Shown here: piece by piece, positions 55,351 to 63,885 of the stretch
How the letters are laid out: every line of letters starts with the position of its first letter
Numbering within the stretch: the first letter of the stretch is position 1
Source of the DNA: Candidatus Gastranaerophilales bacterium
GTDB taxonomy: Bacteria; Cyanobacteriota; Vampirovibrionia; Gastranaerophilales; Gastranaerophilaceae
Reading direction: 5' to 3'
Length of the DNA stretch: 64,000 nucleotides
NCBI GenBank assembly: GCA_944324455.1
Contig: CALUWJ010000003.1
Coordinates: 1 to 64,000, forward strand
Position numbers and translations under genes: made by a program
Notes under the pieces: model-generated
What the model was told of the DNA's origin: nothing
Seen by the model: the letters and a program-made list of their open reading frames with translations, nothing else
Database searches by the model: none

Positions 55351-56043
55351 ATGTCTGATTTTTCAAGATTAGAAATGATGATTGGTTTAGAAAATCTTAA
55401 TAAGCTAAAAACAAAAAAAGTTATTGTTTTTGGAATAGGTGGTGTCGGGGGTTATGTTGTTGAAGCGCTGACAAGAAGTGCAATTGGAAGAATTGATATT
55501 GTTGATAGCGATAAAATATCATCTTCTAATATAAATAGACAAATAATTGCTCTAAATTCAACAATAGGTCAATATAAGACTGAAGTTATGAAAAAAAGAA
55601 TGCTTGATATCAATTCTGAAATAAATGTTGAAACGTATAATATTTTTTTCTTGCCTGATAATCAAGATGAAATTGATTTTTCAAAATATGATTATATTAT
55701 TGATGCTATTGATACAATAAAAGCTAAAATTGCTTTAGTTGAATGTGCAAAAAAATATGATATTCCTATAATTTCATCTATGGGTACAGGTAATAAATTA
55801 AATCCTTCAATGCTTGAAGTTTCTGATATTTATAAGACTTCTGTTTGTCCTTTGGCAAGAGTTATGCGACAGGAATTAAAAAAAAGAAATATATATAAAT
55901 TAAAAGTCGTATATTCAAAAGAGATTCCGATTAAAAATAAAAATATTGATGGAAAAAATATTCCATCATCTAATTCTTTTGTGCCGAGTGTCGCTGGTTT
56001 AATAATAGCGAGTGAAGTTGTTAAGGATTTATTGAATATTTGA
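55351..56043 (+). CDS. tcdA: tRNA threonylcarbamoyladenosine dehydratase (ThiF/MoeB fold)
   Basis: Cyclises t6A37 of tRNA to ct6A using ATP. 230 residues. E1-like fold with IGLENLNKLKTKKVIVFGIGGVGGYVVEAL, DSDKISSSNINRQIIAL, DYIIDAIDTIKAKIALVE, ISSMGTGNKLNPS and SNSFVPSVAGLIIASEVV. Length and motifs match TcdA/CsdL better than ThiF or MoeB. No csdA/csdE adjoin it. Starts 1 bp after the acyltransferase gene and leads to the sugar acetyltransferase after 12 bp. Confidence 0.9.
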   Translation: MSDFSRLEMMIGLENLNKLKTKKVIVFGIGGVGGYVVEALTRSAIGRIDIVDSDKISSSNINRQIIALNSTIGQYKTEVMKKRMLDINSEINVETYNIFFLPDNQDEIDFSKYDYIIDAIDTIKAKIALVECAKKYDIPIISSMGTGNKLNPSMLEVSDIYKTSVCPLARVMRQELKKRNIYKLKVVYSKEIPIKNKNIDGKNIPSSNSFVPSVAGLIIASEVVKDLLNI

Positions 56044-56055
56044 GATGGTGATAAA

Positions 56056-56619
56056 ATGACTGAAAAAGAAAAAATGTTAAATGGTGAATTGTATGATGCT
56101 TGTCTAGATGAAGATTTATTTAAAGATAGAATAAAATGCAAAACTTTATGTCAAAAATATAATAATTTAAAAATTGAAAATCTAGATGAAAGAAAGAATG
56201 TAATTAAAGAAATTTTATTTAAAACAGGTAATAATTTTCATATTGAACAATCTTTTTACTGTGATTATGGTTATAATATTTCAATAGGTGAGAATTTTTA
56301 TTCTAATCATAATCTTGTTATTTTGGATTGTGCTAAGGTTGAGTTTGGAGACAATGTTTTTGTTGGGCCTAATTGCGGGTTTTATGCTGCTGAACATCCT
56401 CTTGATTTTAAAACAAGAATAAAAGGATTAGAGTATGCTAAACCAATTAAAGTCGGTAACAATGTTTGGTTTGGTGGAAATGTTGTTGTATTGGCGGGAG
56501 TTACTATTGGTGAAAATTCTGTTATAGGAGCAGGCAGTGTAGTCACTAAAGATATTCCATCAAATTGTGTAGCTGTGGGAAATCCTTGTAAAGTAATTAA
56601 GAAATTGGAAAACAATTAA
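56056..56619 (+). CDS. Sugar O-acetyltransferase (maltose/galactoside acetyltransferase family)
   Basis: 187 residues. The N-terminal Mac domain (MTEKEKMLNGELYDACLDEDL) precedes a left-handed beta-helix of hexapeptide repeats. NISIGENFYSNHNLVILDCAKVEFGDNVFVGPN is followed by the catalytic His in AAEHPLD and the ending VIGAGSVVTKDIPSNCVAVGNPCKVIK. It acetylates sugars from acetyl-CoA, as NodL, LacA or Maa do. The physiological substrate is unknown. The last bases overlap the stop of the convergent radical SAM gene (TTAA). Confidence 0.93.
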   Translation: MTEKEKMLNGELYDACLDEDLFKDRIKCKTLCQKYNNLKIENLDERKNVIKEILFKTGNNFHIEQSFYCDYGYNISIGENFYSNHNLVILDCAKVEFGDNVFVGPNCGFYAAEHPLDFKTRIKGLEYAKPIKVGNNVWFGGNVVVLAGVTIGENSVIGAGSVVTKDIPSNCVAVGNPCKVIKKLENN

Positions 56620-57617
56620 AATTCGCCAACGCATTTTGTTTTACAATATATGCACTGATTTTCATTGTCGAGATTAATTTCTGTTACATTGAAGCCGTTT
56701 CTTTTTATTATTGGTTTTTTACAATTTTTACAATAGGTTGTTGAAGAATTTTCATCAATAATATTTCCGCAATAAACATAATTTAATCCCTCATCAAGAG
56801 CAATTTGCCTTGCTTTAAAAAGAGTGTTTTTGCTTGTTTTTTCTTTTTTGAATTTATAAGAAGGATGATATGCACTAAAATGCAAAATAGTATCTTTCCC
56901 AAGATTTTCAACAATCCATTTACATTGATTTTTCAACATTTTTTCATCATCATTTTCACCTTCTATTAATAGGGTTGTAATTTCAAGATGAATATTTGTA
57001 TTTTCTTTTATATAAATTAAAGTATCTAATACAGGTTTTAGGCTAGCAAGGCAGTTTTTTTGATAAAATTCTTCGCTAAATCCTTTTAAATCAATATTTG
57101 CTGCATCGATATATTTAAATAATTCTTCTCTTGGTTTTGGGTTAATATATCCTGCTGAAACAAGAATAGTTTTAATATTTTTCTTATGAGCGCAAATTGC
57201 AGTATCTATTGCATATTCAAAAAACACCACCGGATCATTATATGTAAAAGCTATATTTTTGCAATTGTATTTTTGTGCAATATCGACAATTTCTTTTGGA
57301 GTATAGGGTTTTTCGATAATTGAAATATTAGAGTCCTTTTTTGTTAAGTGCCAATTTTGACAAAATAAACAACCCATATTGCAGCCTAATGTACCGAAAG
57401 ATAGAACTTTTGAATTAGGGTAAAAGTGGTATAGCGGTTTTTTCTCAATAGGGTCAATAGCTAAACCTGTTGTTAAACCGTATTTTGTTGAAATAATTTT
57501 ATTATTAACATTTTTTCTTGCAAAGCAAAAGCCTTCTTGGTTTATTTTTAATTTACAAAATCTTGGGCAAATTTCACATTGAATTGTTTCATCATTTAAT
57601 TTTTTTTGATATTTCAT
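56616..57617 (-). CDS. amrS: AmmeMemoRadiSam system radical SAM enzyme
   Basis: 333 residues of the PflA-like radical SAM family. N-terminal cysteines are in CEICPRFCKLKINQEGFCFAR, the SAM cluster is GCNMGCLFCQNWHLTK, and FTYNDPVVFFEYAID and LDAANIDLKGFSEEFY-type segments follow. A C-terminal zinc-ribbon-like tail has four further cysteines (CKNCKKPI, CIYCKTKC). It is the radical SAM member of the three-part AmmeMemoRadiSam system, whose reaction I do not know to be established. Divergent from the Memo-AMMECR1 fusion, separated by 53 bp. The -10 box is 7 nt from the ATG. Confidence 0.92.
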   Translation of the reverse strand: MKYQKKLNDETIQCEICPRFCKLKINQEGFCFARKNVNNKIISTKYGLTTGLAIDPIEKKPLYHFYPNSKVLSFGTLGCNMGCLFCQNWHLTKKDSNISIIEKPYTPKEIVDIAQKYNCKNIAFTYNDPVVFFEYAIDTAICAHKKNIKTILVSAGYINPKPREELFKYIDAANIDLKGFSEEFYQKNCLASLKPVLDTLIYIKENTNIHLEITTLLIEGENDDEKMLKNQCKWIVENLGKDTILHFSAYHPSYKFKKEKTSKNTLFKARQIALDEGLNYVYCGNIIDENSSTTYCKNCKKPIIKRNGFNVTEINLDNENQCIYCKTKCVGEF

Positions 57618-57624
57618 AAAATAT

Positions 57625-57632
57625 ATTATAAT
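57625..57632. promoter_or_regulatory. Overlapping divergent -10 boxes of the AmmeMemoRadiSam genes
   Basis: ATTATAAT gives TATAAT on the minus strand (57625-57630), 7 nt from the amrS ATG, and TATAAT on the plus strand (57627-57632) for the Memo-AMMECR1 gene. One 8-bp block can serve both directions. Confidence 0.5.
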
Positions 57633-57670
57633 ATTTTTTAAGATTATTTTAAATGCAGATTGGAATAAAA

Positions 57671-59005
57671 ATGTTAAATTCTAAAAATCCTTGTGTTGAT
57701 GGAATGTTTTATCCTAAAACAAAAGAAGAATTAAATATCTTTTTTGATAATTTTGAAAAAAATATGTTTACTTCAAAGGAAAAATCAAGAGCTGTAATTG
57801 CTCCTCATGCCGGTTATGTGTATTCAGGAAAGTTGGCTTTTAATATAATTAATTGCTTAAAAAAAGAAATAGAAAACATTTTTATAATTGCACCTGCTCA
57901 TAAATATTATCTTGAAGAATGTGCTATATCAAATTATGATGAGTTTATTTTACCTAATGGTAAAATTGAGGTGAATAAAGAAATAATTAATGAATTAAAT
58001 CAAAAATTTGATATTAAATTTTGTGATGAGGCTTTTAATAACGAACATGCTATTGAGGTTCAACTGCCTATTTTGAATTATCTAAAAAAAGATAATAATT
58101 TTAAAATAATTCCTGTATTATCAGGTGTATACGATATTGAAAAAGTAAAAGAAATAATTGGTTTTTATTGGCAAGATGAAAAAAATGGTTTTATAATTTC
58201 ATCTGATTTAAGTCATTTTCATAAACCTGATGATACTAAAAAAATAGATTTAGATACTGCTAATTTAATTGAGGATAATAAAATTGATAATTTCAATCCT
58301 CAAAGAGCGTGTGGAAATGTAGGAATTTGCGGGTTAGTAAAATTTGCAAATGAAAATAACTTTTCTCTAATAAGATTAGGTTTATATAATTCATCAGATA
58401 TAACCCATGATACAAATAGCGCCGTTGGTTACGGGGCTTGGTTTTTAATTGAGGAAGAAAAAAATAAATATATTAAAAAATATTATAGTGATTTTATTCT
58501 TGATGTTTGTAAAAACTCAATAAAACACAAAGGTAAATATTACCTAAATGATTTTGATGACATATTTAATCAAATGGGTGCTTGTTTTGTAACACTCAAG
58601 ATAAATGGTTTTTTAAGAGGATGCATAGGTTCAATTATAGCTTATGAATCGTTAATTGATAATTTGGTTAAAAATGCCTACAATAGCGCATTTAAAGATC
58701 CACGTTTTATGCCTTTATCTGATGAAGAATTTAATAAAATTGAAATAGAAGTTTCTTTGTTATCAAATCCTAAAAAAATGAATTTTATCAATGAAGAAGA
58801 TTTATTAAATCAAATAGTACCTTTTGAAGATGGGCTGATAATTAAAGATAAAAATTATCAGGCAGTTTATTTACCCTCTGTTTGGGAACAGCTGCCTGAT
58901 AAAAAATTGTTTTTAAATTCTTTAAAGAAAAAAGCAGGTTTAAATGAAAATCATTTTTCAAATACGTTTGAAGCATATAGATTTTATGCTGAGAAAATAA
59001 AATAA
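57671..59005 (+). CDS. Memo-AMMECR1 fusion protein (AmmeMemoRadiSam proteins B and A)
   Basis: 444 residues from the ATG at 57671 (preceded by TTGGA; an in-frame ATG at 57653 is less supported). The N-terminal Memo domain (to about residue 265) keeps the dioxygenase-like metal site: APHAGYVYSG, IAPAHKYY, EHAIEVQLP, SSDLSHFH and RACGNVGI. The C-terminal AMMECR1 domain (about 275-440) carries ACFVTLKINGFLRGCIGSI and FKDPRFMPLSDEEF. Both are universally conserved proteins of unclear biochemistry. Their fusion, opposite the radical SAM partner, indicates joint function. Confidence 0.93.
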   Translation: MLNSKNPCVDGMFYPKTKEELNIFFDNFEKNMFTSKEKSRAVIAPHAGYVYSGKLAFNIINCLKKEIENIFIIAPAHKYYLEECAISNYDEFILPNGKIEVNKEIINELNQKFDIKFCDEAFNNEHAIEVQLPILNYLKKDNNFKIIPVLSGVYDIEKVKEIIGFYWQDEKNGFIISSDLSHFHKPDDTKKIDLDTANLIEDNKIDNFNPQRACGNVGICGLVKFANENNFSLIRLGLYNSSDITHDTNSAVGYGAWFLIEEEKNKYIKKYYSDFILDVCKNSIKHKGKYYLNDFDDIFNQMGACFVTLKINGFLRGCIGSIIAYESLIDNLVKNAYNSAFKDPRFMPLSDEEFNKIEIEVSLLSNPKKMNFINEEDLLNQIVPFEDGLIIKDKNYQAVYLPSVWEQLPDKKLFLNSLKKKAGLNENHFSNTFEAYRFYAEKIK

Positions 59006-59016
59006 ATTTATTAACT

Positions 59017-59535
59017 TTAATCATTTTTGTTTAATGATTTAATATTTGAAAATTGATTGCCCTTTGTTATGGCAACTTTACCTGAACGGACAAATTCTTT
59101 AATTCCATAAGGACGAACAAGCTCCGCAAAGGTTTGGACTTTCTTTTCATCTCCATCTATTTTAACCGTATATGTTTTATCGCTTACATCCATAATCATT
59201 GCTTCTGCTTGAGCTACAATATTCATAAATTCAGCTCTATTTTCATCACTTACATATACTTTTAATAAACCTATTTCATATTCAATAGCTTCACCGATTG
59301 AAAGGTTTGCAACTTTGATAACTGGAATTAAACGGTTTAATTGTTTACAGATTTGTTCAATTACATCATTATCGGCAGGCGTAACAATTGTAACTCTCGA
59401 ATATATGCTATCAAGAGCAGGTGCAACAGTTAAACTTTCGATATTATATCCACGACCGGAGAATAAATCCACTATTCTTGATAATACGCCAACTTCGTTT
59501 GAAACCAAAACCGATATTGTGTGATTATTAGTCAT
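59017..59535 (-). CDS. ilvN: Acetolactate synthase small (regulatory) subunit
   Basis: 172 residues. N-terminal ACT domain (HTISVLVSNEVGVLSRIVDLFSGRGYNIESLTV), where valine binds in relatives, and a C-terminal ACT-like half (VSDENRAEFMNIVAQAEAMIMDVS). It activates the large subunit and confers valine feedback inhibition. It immediately follows ilvB (1-bp gap) and ends 11 bp from the convergent Memo-AMMECR1 gene. Confidence 0.95.
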   Translation of the reverse strand: MTNNHTISVLVSNEVGVLSRIVDLFSGRGYNIESLTVAPALDSIYSRVTIVTPADNDVIEQICKQLNRLIPVIKVANLSIGEAIEYEIGLLKVYVSDENRAEFMNIVAQAEAMIMDVSDKTYTVKIDGDEKKVQTFAELVRPYGIKEFVRSGKVAITKGNQFSNIKSLNKND

Positions 59536-59536
59536 A

Positions 59537-61246
59537 TTAACATTCTCCTCTTGATAATAAAACTTTATCTATTGGTGCTCCTGCTAAAACCCAAGGATAA
59601 ACCATTTCAAAATTTTCGCAAATAAAATCAATTAATACAGGGCCGTTGTATTCTATTGCTTTTTTTAGCGCAGGTATAATTTCTTCTTCTTTTTCAACTC
59701 TAAGCCCCAAAGCCCCATAGCTTTCAGCTAATTTTACAAAATCAGGAGAAGAAATTTTTGTTTGCGAGTAGTGTTTATTGTATATTTTTTCTTGCCATTG
59801 GCGCACCATGCCAAGATAGCCATTGTTAATAATGCAGTTAATTACTTTGAAATTATAGTCAACACAAGTCATCAATTCTTGTATATTCATTTGTATTGAG
59901 CCATCGCCTGCTATGTTTAGTACATAACCTTTCTTTTCTGCAACGCATGCGCCCATTGCAGCAGGAAAGCCAAAGCCCATTGTGCCTAAACCGCCTGATG
60001 TGATTAGTTTTCTTGGTTGGTTGAATTTGAAATTTTGAGCTGTCCACATTTGATGTTGACCAACTTCTGTTGAAACAATAGGTTCGTCTTTTTTGGTGTA
60101 TTCATAAATTTTTTCTAAAACAGTTATTGCGCTTAATTTATCTGAAGTTTTTTGTGCAATTGCAACTTTTTTCTTCCATTCTTGGATGTCGCTAAACCAT
60201 TTATCTTTAAGTTCTATATTAATTTTGTGATGTGATTTAGATAATTGTGAAAGCATTGTGGTTAAAACATTTTTAATATCGCCTACAATTGGTATTGAAG
60301 CTTTAACGTTTTTAGATATAGAGCAAGGGTCGATATCAACATGGATAACCTGTGCATCACGAGCAAATTTATTAAGGCATCCGGTAATTCTATCAGAAAA
60401 TCGTGTGCCTATTGCAAAGATTACATCTGCATTTGCAACTGTTAAATTGGCGCAATAATTTCCATGCATTCCCATCATTCCAAGACTTGTTTCAAGATTA
60501 TCAGGGTATGTCCCTGCTCCCATTAGGGTGTGAACAACAGGAATATGAAGCCTTGTTGCTATTTCTTTTAATTCTTTACTTGCATTTGCTGCAACTACTC
60601 CGCCCCCTGATATAATAACAGGGCGTTTTGATTCAAATAGGGTTTCAAGAGCTTTTTGAATTTGTAAAGGGTGTCCTTTGTAGTTTGGATTATACCCTAC
60701 AAGCTCAACATTTTTGGGGTAATTAAATGCGCATTTTGAAACAAATACATCGGCAGGGATATCAATAACAACAGGTCCTCTTTTACCTGTTGTTGCAATA
60801 TAAAATGCCTCTTTTACAACCCTTGCTAAATCTCTAACATCCTTAACAAGATAATTATGTTTACAGCAAGAGCGTGTAATACCTACGATATCTGCTTCTT
60901 GAAAAGCGTCACCGCCGATTAATTTTGAATTAACTTGACCTGTGATTAAAATTAAAGGTGTACCGTCATAATACGCATTAGCTAAACCTGTGATTGTGTT
61001 ACAAGCCCCAGGGCCCGAAGTTACAACGGCAACTCCTGGTTTACCGGATACTCTTGCATATCCTTCTGCAGCATGGACTGCGGCTTGCTCATGGCGAACA
61101 AGATAGTGTTTAATGTCGTTTTGCAGATATAATGCATCATATAAAGGCAGGACGACACCGCCCGGGTATCCGAAAATTTCTTCAACACCTTCTTTTTGTA
61201 GTGATTTTAGCAGAATTTCCGCACCGGAATACATAACCTTGTTCAT
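59537..61246 (-). CDS. ilvB: Acetolactate synthase large (catalytic) subunit
   Basis: First common step of branched-chain amino-acid synthesis, pyruvate to acetolactate, TPP- and FAD-dependent. 569 residues. Motifs are EEIFGYPGGVVLPLYDAL, the catalytic Glu in RHEQAAVHAAEGYAR, GPGACNTITGLANAYYD, TGQVNSKLIGGDAFQE, TSGGLGTMGFGFPAAMG and the TPP-binding GDGSIQMNIQEL with NNGYLGMVRQWQ. A strong Shine-Dalgarno (GGAAGGAAGG) precedes the ATG. The leader is short, with no attenuator seen. Confidence 0.98.
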   Translation of the reverse strand: MNKVMYSGAEILLKSLQKEGVEEIFGYPGGVVLPLYDALYLQNDIKHYLVRHEQAAVHAAEGYARVSGKPGVAVVTSGPGACNTITGLANAYYDGTPLILITGQVNSKLIGGDAFQEADIVGITRSCCKHNYLVKDVRDLARVVKEAFYIATTGKRGPVVIDIPADVFVSKCAFNYPKNVELVGYNPNYKGHPLQIQKALETLFESKRPVIISGGGVVAANASKELKEIATRLHIPVVHTLMGAGTYPDNLETSLGMMGMHGNYCANLTVANADVIFAIGTRFSDRITGCLNKFARDAQVIHVDIDPCSISKNVKASIPIVGDIKNVLTTMLSQLSKSHHKINIELKDKWFSDIQEWKKKVAIAQKTSDKLSAITVLEKIYEYTKKDEPIVSTEVGQHQMWTAQNFKFNQPRKLITSGGLGTMGFGFPAAMGACVAEKKGYVLNIAGDGSIQMNIQELMTCVDYNFKVINCIINNGYLGMVRQWQEKIYNKHYSQTKISSPDFVKLAESYGALGLRVEKEEEIIPALKKAIEYNGPVLIDFICENFEMVYPWVLAGAPIDKVLLSRGEC

Positions 61247-61278
61247 TAATACCTTCCTTCCAGTATGTCTTTAAATAA

Positions 61279-61284
61279 ATTATA
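61279..61284 (-). promoter_or_regulatory. -10 box of the ilvBN operon
   Basis: TATAAT on the minus strand, 32 bp before the ilvB ATG. The -35 is weak. The implied leader of about 26 nt has room for the Shine-Dalgarno only. Confidence 0.45.
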
Positions 61285-61371
61285 GCAAAGAAAAGTTATT
61301 TAATAAAAATTGTTACATTGTTTATAATGTAAATTTTTCTCAATAATTAAATATGATAATTTATTTTAATC

Positions 61372-61377
61372 TATAAT
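61372..61377 (+). promoter_or_regulatory. -10 box of ruvA
   Basis: TATAAT, 20 bp before the ATG. TTTGGAGTT in the short leader is the Shine-Dalgarno. Confidence 0.45.
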
Positions 61378-61397
61378 ATCTTTGGAGTTAAAAGTTT

Positions 61398-62009
61398 ATG
61401 TTTGATTATATTAAAGGATTATTAACGGCAAAAAATTTCCCTTATTGTACTATTGAATGCAACAATATAGGTTATTTATTGTTAGTTAATTATAGAACAA
61501 TTCAAACATTGCCTGAATTAAATTCTGAAGTAAAGATTTATCTTAAATTAATACATAAAGAAGATTCAATGACTCTTTGCGGATTTAATAATAAACAGGA
61601 TAGAATTATTTTTGATATTTTGACTTCTGTTTCAGGAATTGGTACAAAAGTTGCTTTTGCTCTTTTAGATGAGTTTGAGACAAATGAATTAATAAATGCA
61701 GTTATAGAGCAAGATTATAAATCTATTTCAAGAACAAAAGGTATAGGACCTAAAATGGCACAAAAAATTGTGTTAGAAATAAAAGATAAATTAACAAAAA
61801 TGGATATGACAGCAGAATTAATTTCATCAAAATCAAAATATGATGATATTTCAAATGAAACTATAACTCAAGCAATAACAGTGCTTCAATCATTGGGTTA
61901 TGAAAAAAATGAATATCAGTCTGCAATAGAAACAGCACTTAGTGCACTTAAAAAAGATGACGCTCAAGAGTTGATTAAAGAAACGTTAAAAATATTATCA
62001 ATATTTTAA
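61398..62009 (+). CDS. ruvA: Holliday junction branch-migration protein RuvA
   Basis: 203 residues. N-terminal OB-fold (MFDYIKGLLTAKNFPYCTIECNNIGYLLLV), then the paired helix-hairpin-helix motifs (DILTSVSGIGTKVAFALLDEF and ISRTKGIGPKMAQKIVLEIKDKL) that grip junction DNA. The C-terminal UBA-like domain binds RuvB (ETITQAITVLQSLGYEKNEYQSAI). RuvB is not in the window. glgA follows by 20 bp on the same strand. Confidence 0.95.
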   Translation: MFDYIKGLLTAKNFPYCTIECNNIGYLLLVNYRTIQTLPELNSEVKIYLKLIHKEDSMTLCGFNNKQDRIIFDILTSVSGIGTKVAFALLDEFETNELINAVIEQDYKSISRTKGIGPKMAQKIVLEIKDKLTKMDMTAELISSKSKYDDISNETITQAITVLQSLGYEKNEYQSAIETALSALKKDDAQELIKETLKILSIF

Positions 62010-62029
62010 AATATTATAGAGGATAGAAT

Positions 62030-63487
62030 ATGAAATTTGAAAAATTTAAAAAACAAAAAAGAGAATTAAGAGTGCTCTTTGCATCAGCTGAAGTTGCACC
62101 ATACTCTAAAGTTGGCGGTTTAGCTGATGTTGTTGGGCAATTACCTCTTTATTTAGATAAACAAGATGTTGAATGTGCCATTTTTACTCCATTGTATGGT
62201 TCAATTGATCAAGAAAAATACAATATAAAAGAGCTTGAAAATTCTGATTTAACTATCGATATGGGTCATTCTAGACACATTTTTAAATTAAAAATGTGTG
62301 AAATTCCAAAAACAAAAGTCAAAGTGTTTTTTGTTGATAATCCAAAATATTTTTCTTGTTTTAATGTAGTATATCCAAAATGGTGCGATGAAATGTATGA
62401 AATGCAAAGATATGTTGCATTTAATCTTGCTACTTTGGAATATGCAAAATTACTTAATTTTAAGCCTGATATTATCCATGCCAATGATTGGCACACTGCG
62501 ATGTTACCTGTTTATTTAAAATCAAACTATAAATATGATGAATTTTATAAAGATACTAAATCGGTTTTCACAATTCATAATCTTGCTTATCAAGGAACTT
62601 GCGATAAATCAATTATAGATTTTGCAAATATGAGATGGGATAATGTTTATAAAGATAATTGTCTTGAACATTACGGAAAAGTTAATTGGTTAAAAGGTGC
62701 GCTTTATTGTGCCGATAAAATTACAACTGTTTCGCCAAGGTATGCGCAAGAAATTTTAGGTTCAGATTTTGGTGAAGGTATGGATTATACCCTAAGAGGT
62801 CAAACATATAAACTTTGCGGAATTTTAAACGGCACAAATTATGATAAAAAACCGTTTAATATTAAAGAAAAACCAAAGTTTAAAGAAGAAATCCAAAAAG
62901 CCTTTGGGTTGCCTGTTAATTCAAATCGTCCATTAATAGCTATGATTTCAAGGCTTGTATATCAAAAAGGATTGGATTTAATTGATTTTTGTAAATTTGA
63001 CTTAATGAATCAGCCTGCTGATTTTGTATTCTTAGGAACAGGCGAAGACGGTTATCAAAATATGTTAATTTGGGCATCAAATAATTCATCAAACATTAGG
63101 GCATGGATTGATTTTAAACCTGAATTATCGGAAAAAATCTACAAAGCTTCTGACATGTTTTTAATGCCAAGTTTGTTTGAGCCTTGCGGAATTTCTCAAA
63201 TGGTTGCAATGAAATATGGGTCTGTGCCAATTGTAAGAGCAGTAGGCGGATTAGATGATACAATTGTTGCTTATCCTAATGATAGAGCAACAGGTTTTAA
63301 ATTCTTGGGTTACGATGCTCAATCAATGTTAAATGAAATTAAAAATGGTATTTGGACATATTACGATAGAAAAGAAGATTTCAAAAACATGGTTAAAAAT
63401 TGTATAAATACAAGGTTTTCGTGGGAAGACTCCGCTCAAAAATATAAGTTTTTGTATTTAGATGTATTAAATAAGAAAAATTTTTAA
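62030..63487 (+). CDS. glgA: Glycogen (starch) synthase, GT5 family
   Basis: Extends alpha-1,4-glucan from ADP-glucose. 485 residues. The substrate motif KVGGLADVVGQLP lies at the N-terminus, HANDWHTAMLPVYL and FTIHNLAYQG follow, and the GT-B C-terminal domain has ISRLVYQKGLDL and PSLFEPCGISQMVAMKYGSVPIVRAVGGLDDT. The usual length is about 475. Indicates glycogen storage. The secreted GH13 enzyme at 52186 belongs to the same broad metabolism. The 3' end runs into a pair of interleaved terminators. Confidence 0.96.
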   Translation: MKFEKFKKQKRELRVLFASAEVAPYSKVGGLADVVGQLPLYLDKQDVECAIFTPLYGSIDQEKYNIKELENSDLTIDMGHSRHIFKLKMCEIPKTKVKVFFVDNPKYFSCFNVVYPKWCDEMYEMQRYVAFNLATLEYAKLLNFKPDIIHANDWHTAMLPVYLKSNYKYDEFYKDTKSVFTIHNLAYQGTCDKSIIDFANMRWDNVYKDNCLEHYGKVNWLKGALYCADKITTVSPRYAQEILGSDFGEGMDYTLRGQTYKLCGILNGTNYDKKPFNIKEKPKFKEEIQKAFGLPVNSNRPLIAMISRLVYQKGLDLIDFCKFDLMNQPADFVFLGTGEDGYQNMLIWASNNSSNIRAWIDFKPELSEKIYKASDMFLMPSLFEPCGISQMVAMKYGSVPIVRAVGGLDDTIVAYPNDRATGFKFLGYDAQSMLNEIKNGIWTYYDRKEDFKNMVKNCINTRFSWEDSAQKYKFLYLDVLNKKNF

Positions 63488-63510
63488 AAAAAAGACCCGA
63501 TAATCGGGTC
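63486..63510 (-). terminator. Intrinsic terminator of the minus-strand HTH gene
   Basis: GACCCGA (63494-63500), TAA, TCGGGTC (63504-63510). On the minus strand it is followed by eight T, while on the plus strand there is no T-run. Confidence 0.8.
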
Positions 63511-63553
63511 ATAAATCGAATAAGTAGAGAGTTAAAAAGTAAAATTGTTAATT

Positions 63554-63590
63554 CAAAGGTTTAAAAATAAATTTTAAGCCTTTGTTTTTT
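63554..63590 (+). terminator. Intrinsic terminator of glgA
   Basis: CAAAGGTTTAAAA (63554-63566) pairs with 63572-63584 with one mismatch, followed by six T. It overlaps the 3' end of the convergent HTH gene. Confidence 0.65.
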
Positions 63591-63885
63591 TAAGTAAAGT
63601 CTCAATTGATTTTCTTAGTTTTAAATTTTCTAATTCTATTTTGTGCTGTATTATTTTTTGATTTTCTATAATTTGCCCAAACACGCTGATAATAAACTCA
63701 AAGCGATTTTTTGCTTTATATTTTTTAAATAATCCGTTTAATCTGTTTGATACCGTTGATTCAGAACAATTTAGTCTTTTTGCAATTTGAGATATAGTAA
63801 GTCCTTGAAAAATGCATTTAGCAATAAATCTATGCTCACACATAATTCTATCCTGTAAGTTTTTTTTCATGTTTCTTAATTCCAT
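63574..63885 (-). CDS. Small LuxR/sigma-region-4-type helix-turn-helix protein
   Basis: 103 residues. The HTH (about 17-60: CEHRFIAKCIFQGLTISQIAKRLNCSESTVSNRLNGLFKKYKAKN) follows the GerE/LuxR pattern. A C-terminal amphipathic helix (KIIQHKIELENLKLRKSIETLLKK) suggests dimerisation by coiled coil. There is no receiver or ligand domain, so it is a stand-alone DNA-binding protein. The start is uncertain: ATGs at 63885 and 63870 are both possible, with no strong Shine-Dalgarno. An 8-bp inverted repeat lies directly upstream. Confidence 0.75.
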   Translation of the reverse strand: MELRNMKKNLQDRIMCEHRFIAKCIFQGLTISQIAKRLNCSESTVSNRLNGLFKKYKAKNRFEFIISVFGQIIENQKIIQHKIELENLKLRKSIETLLKKTKA

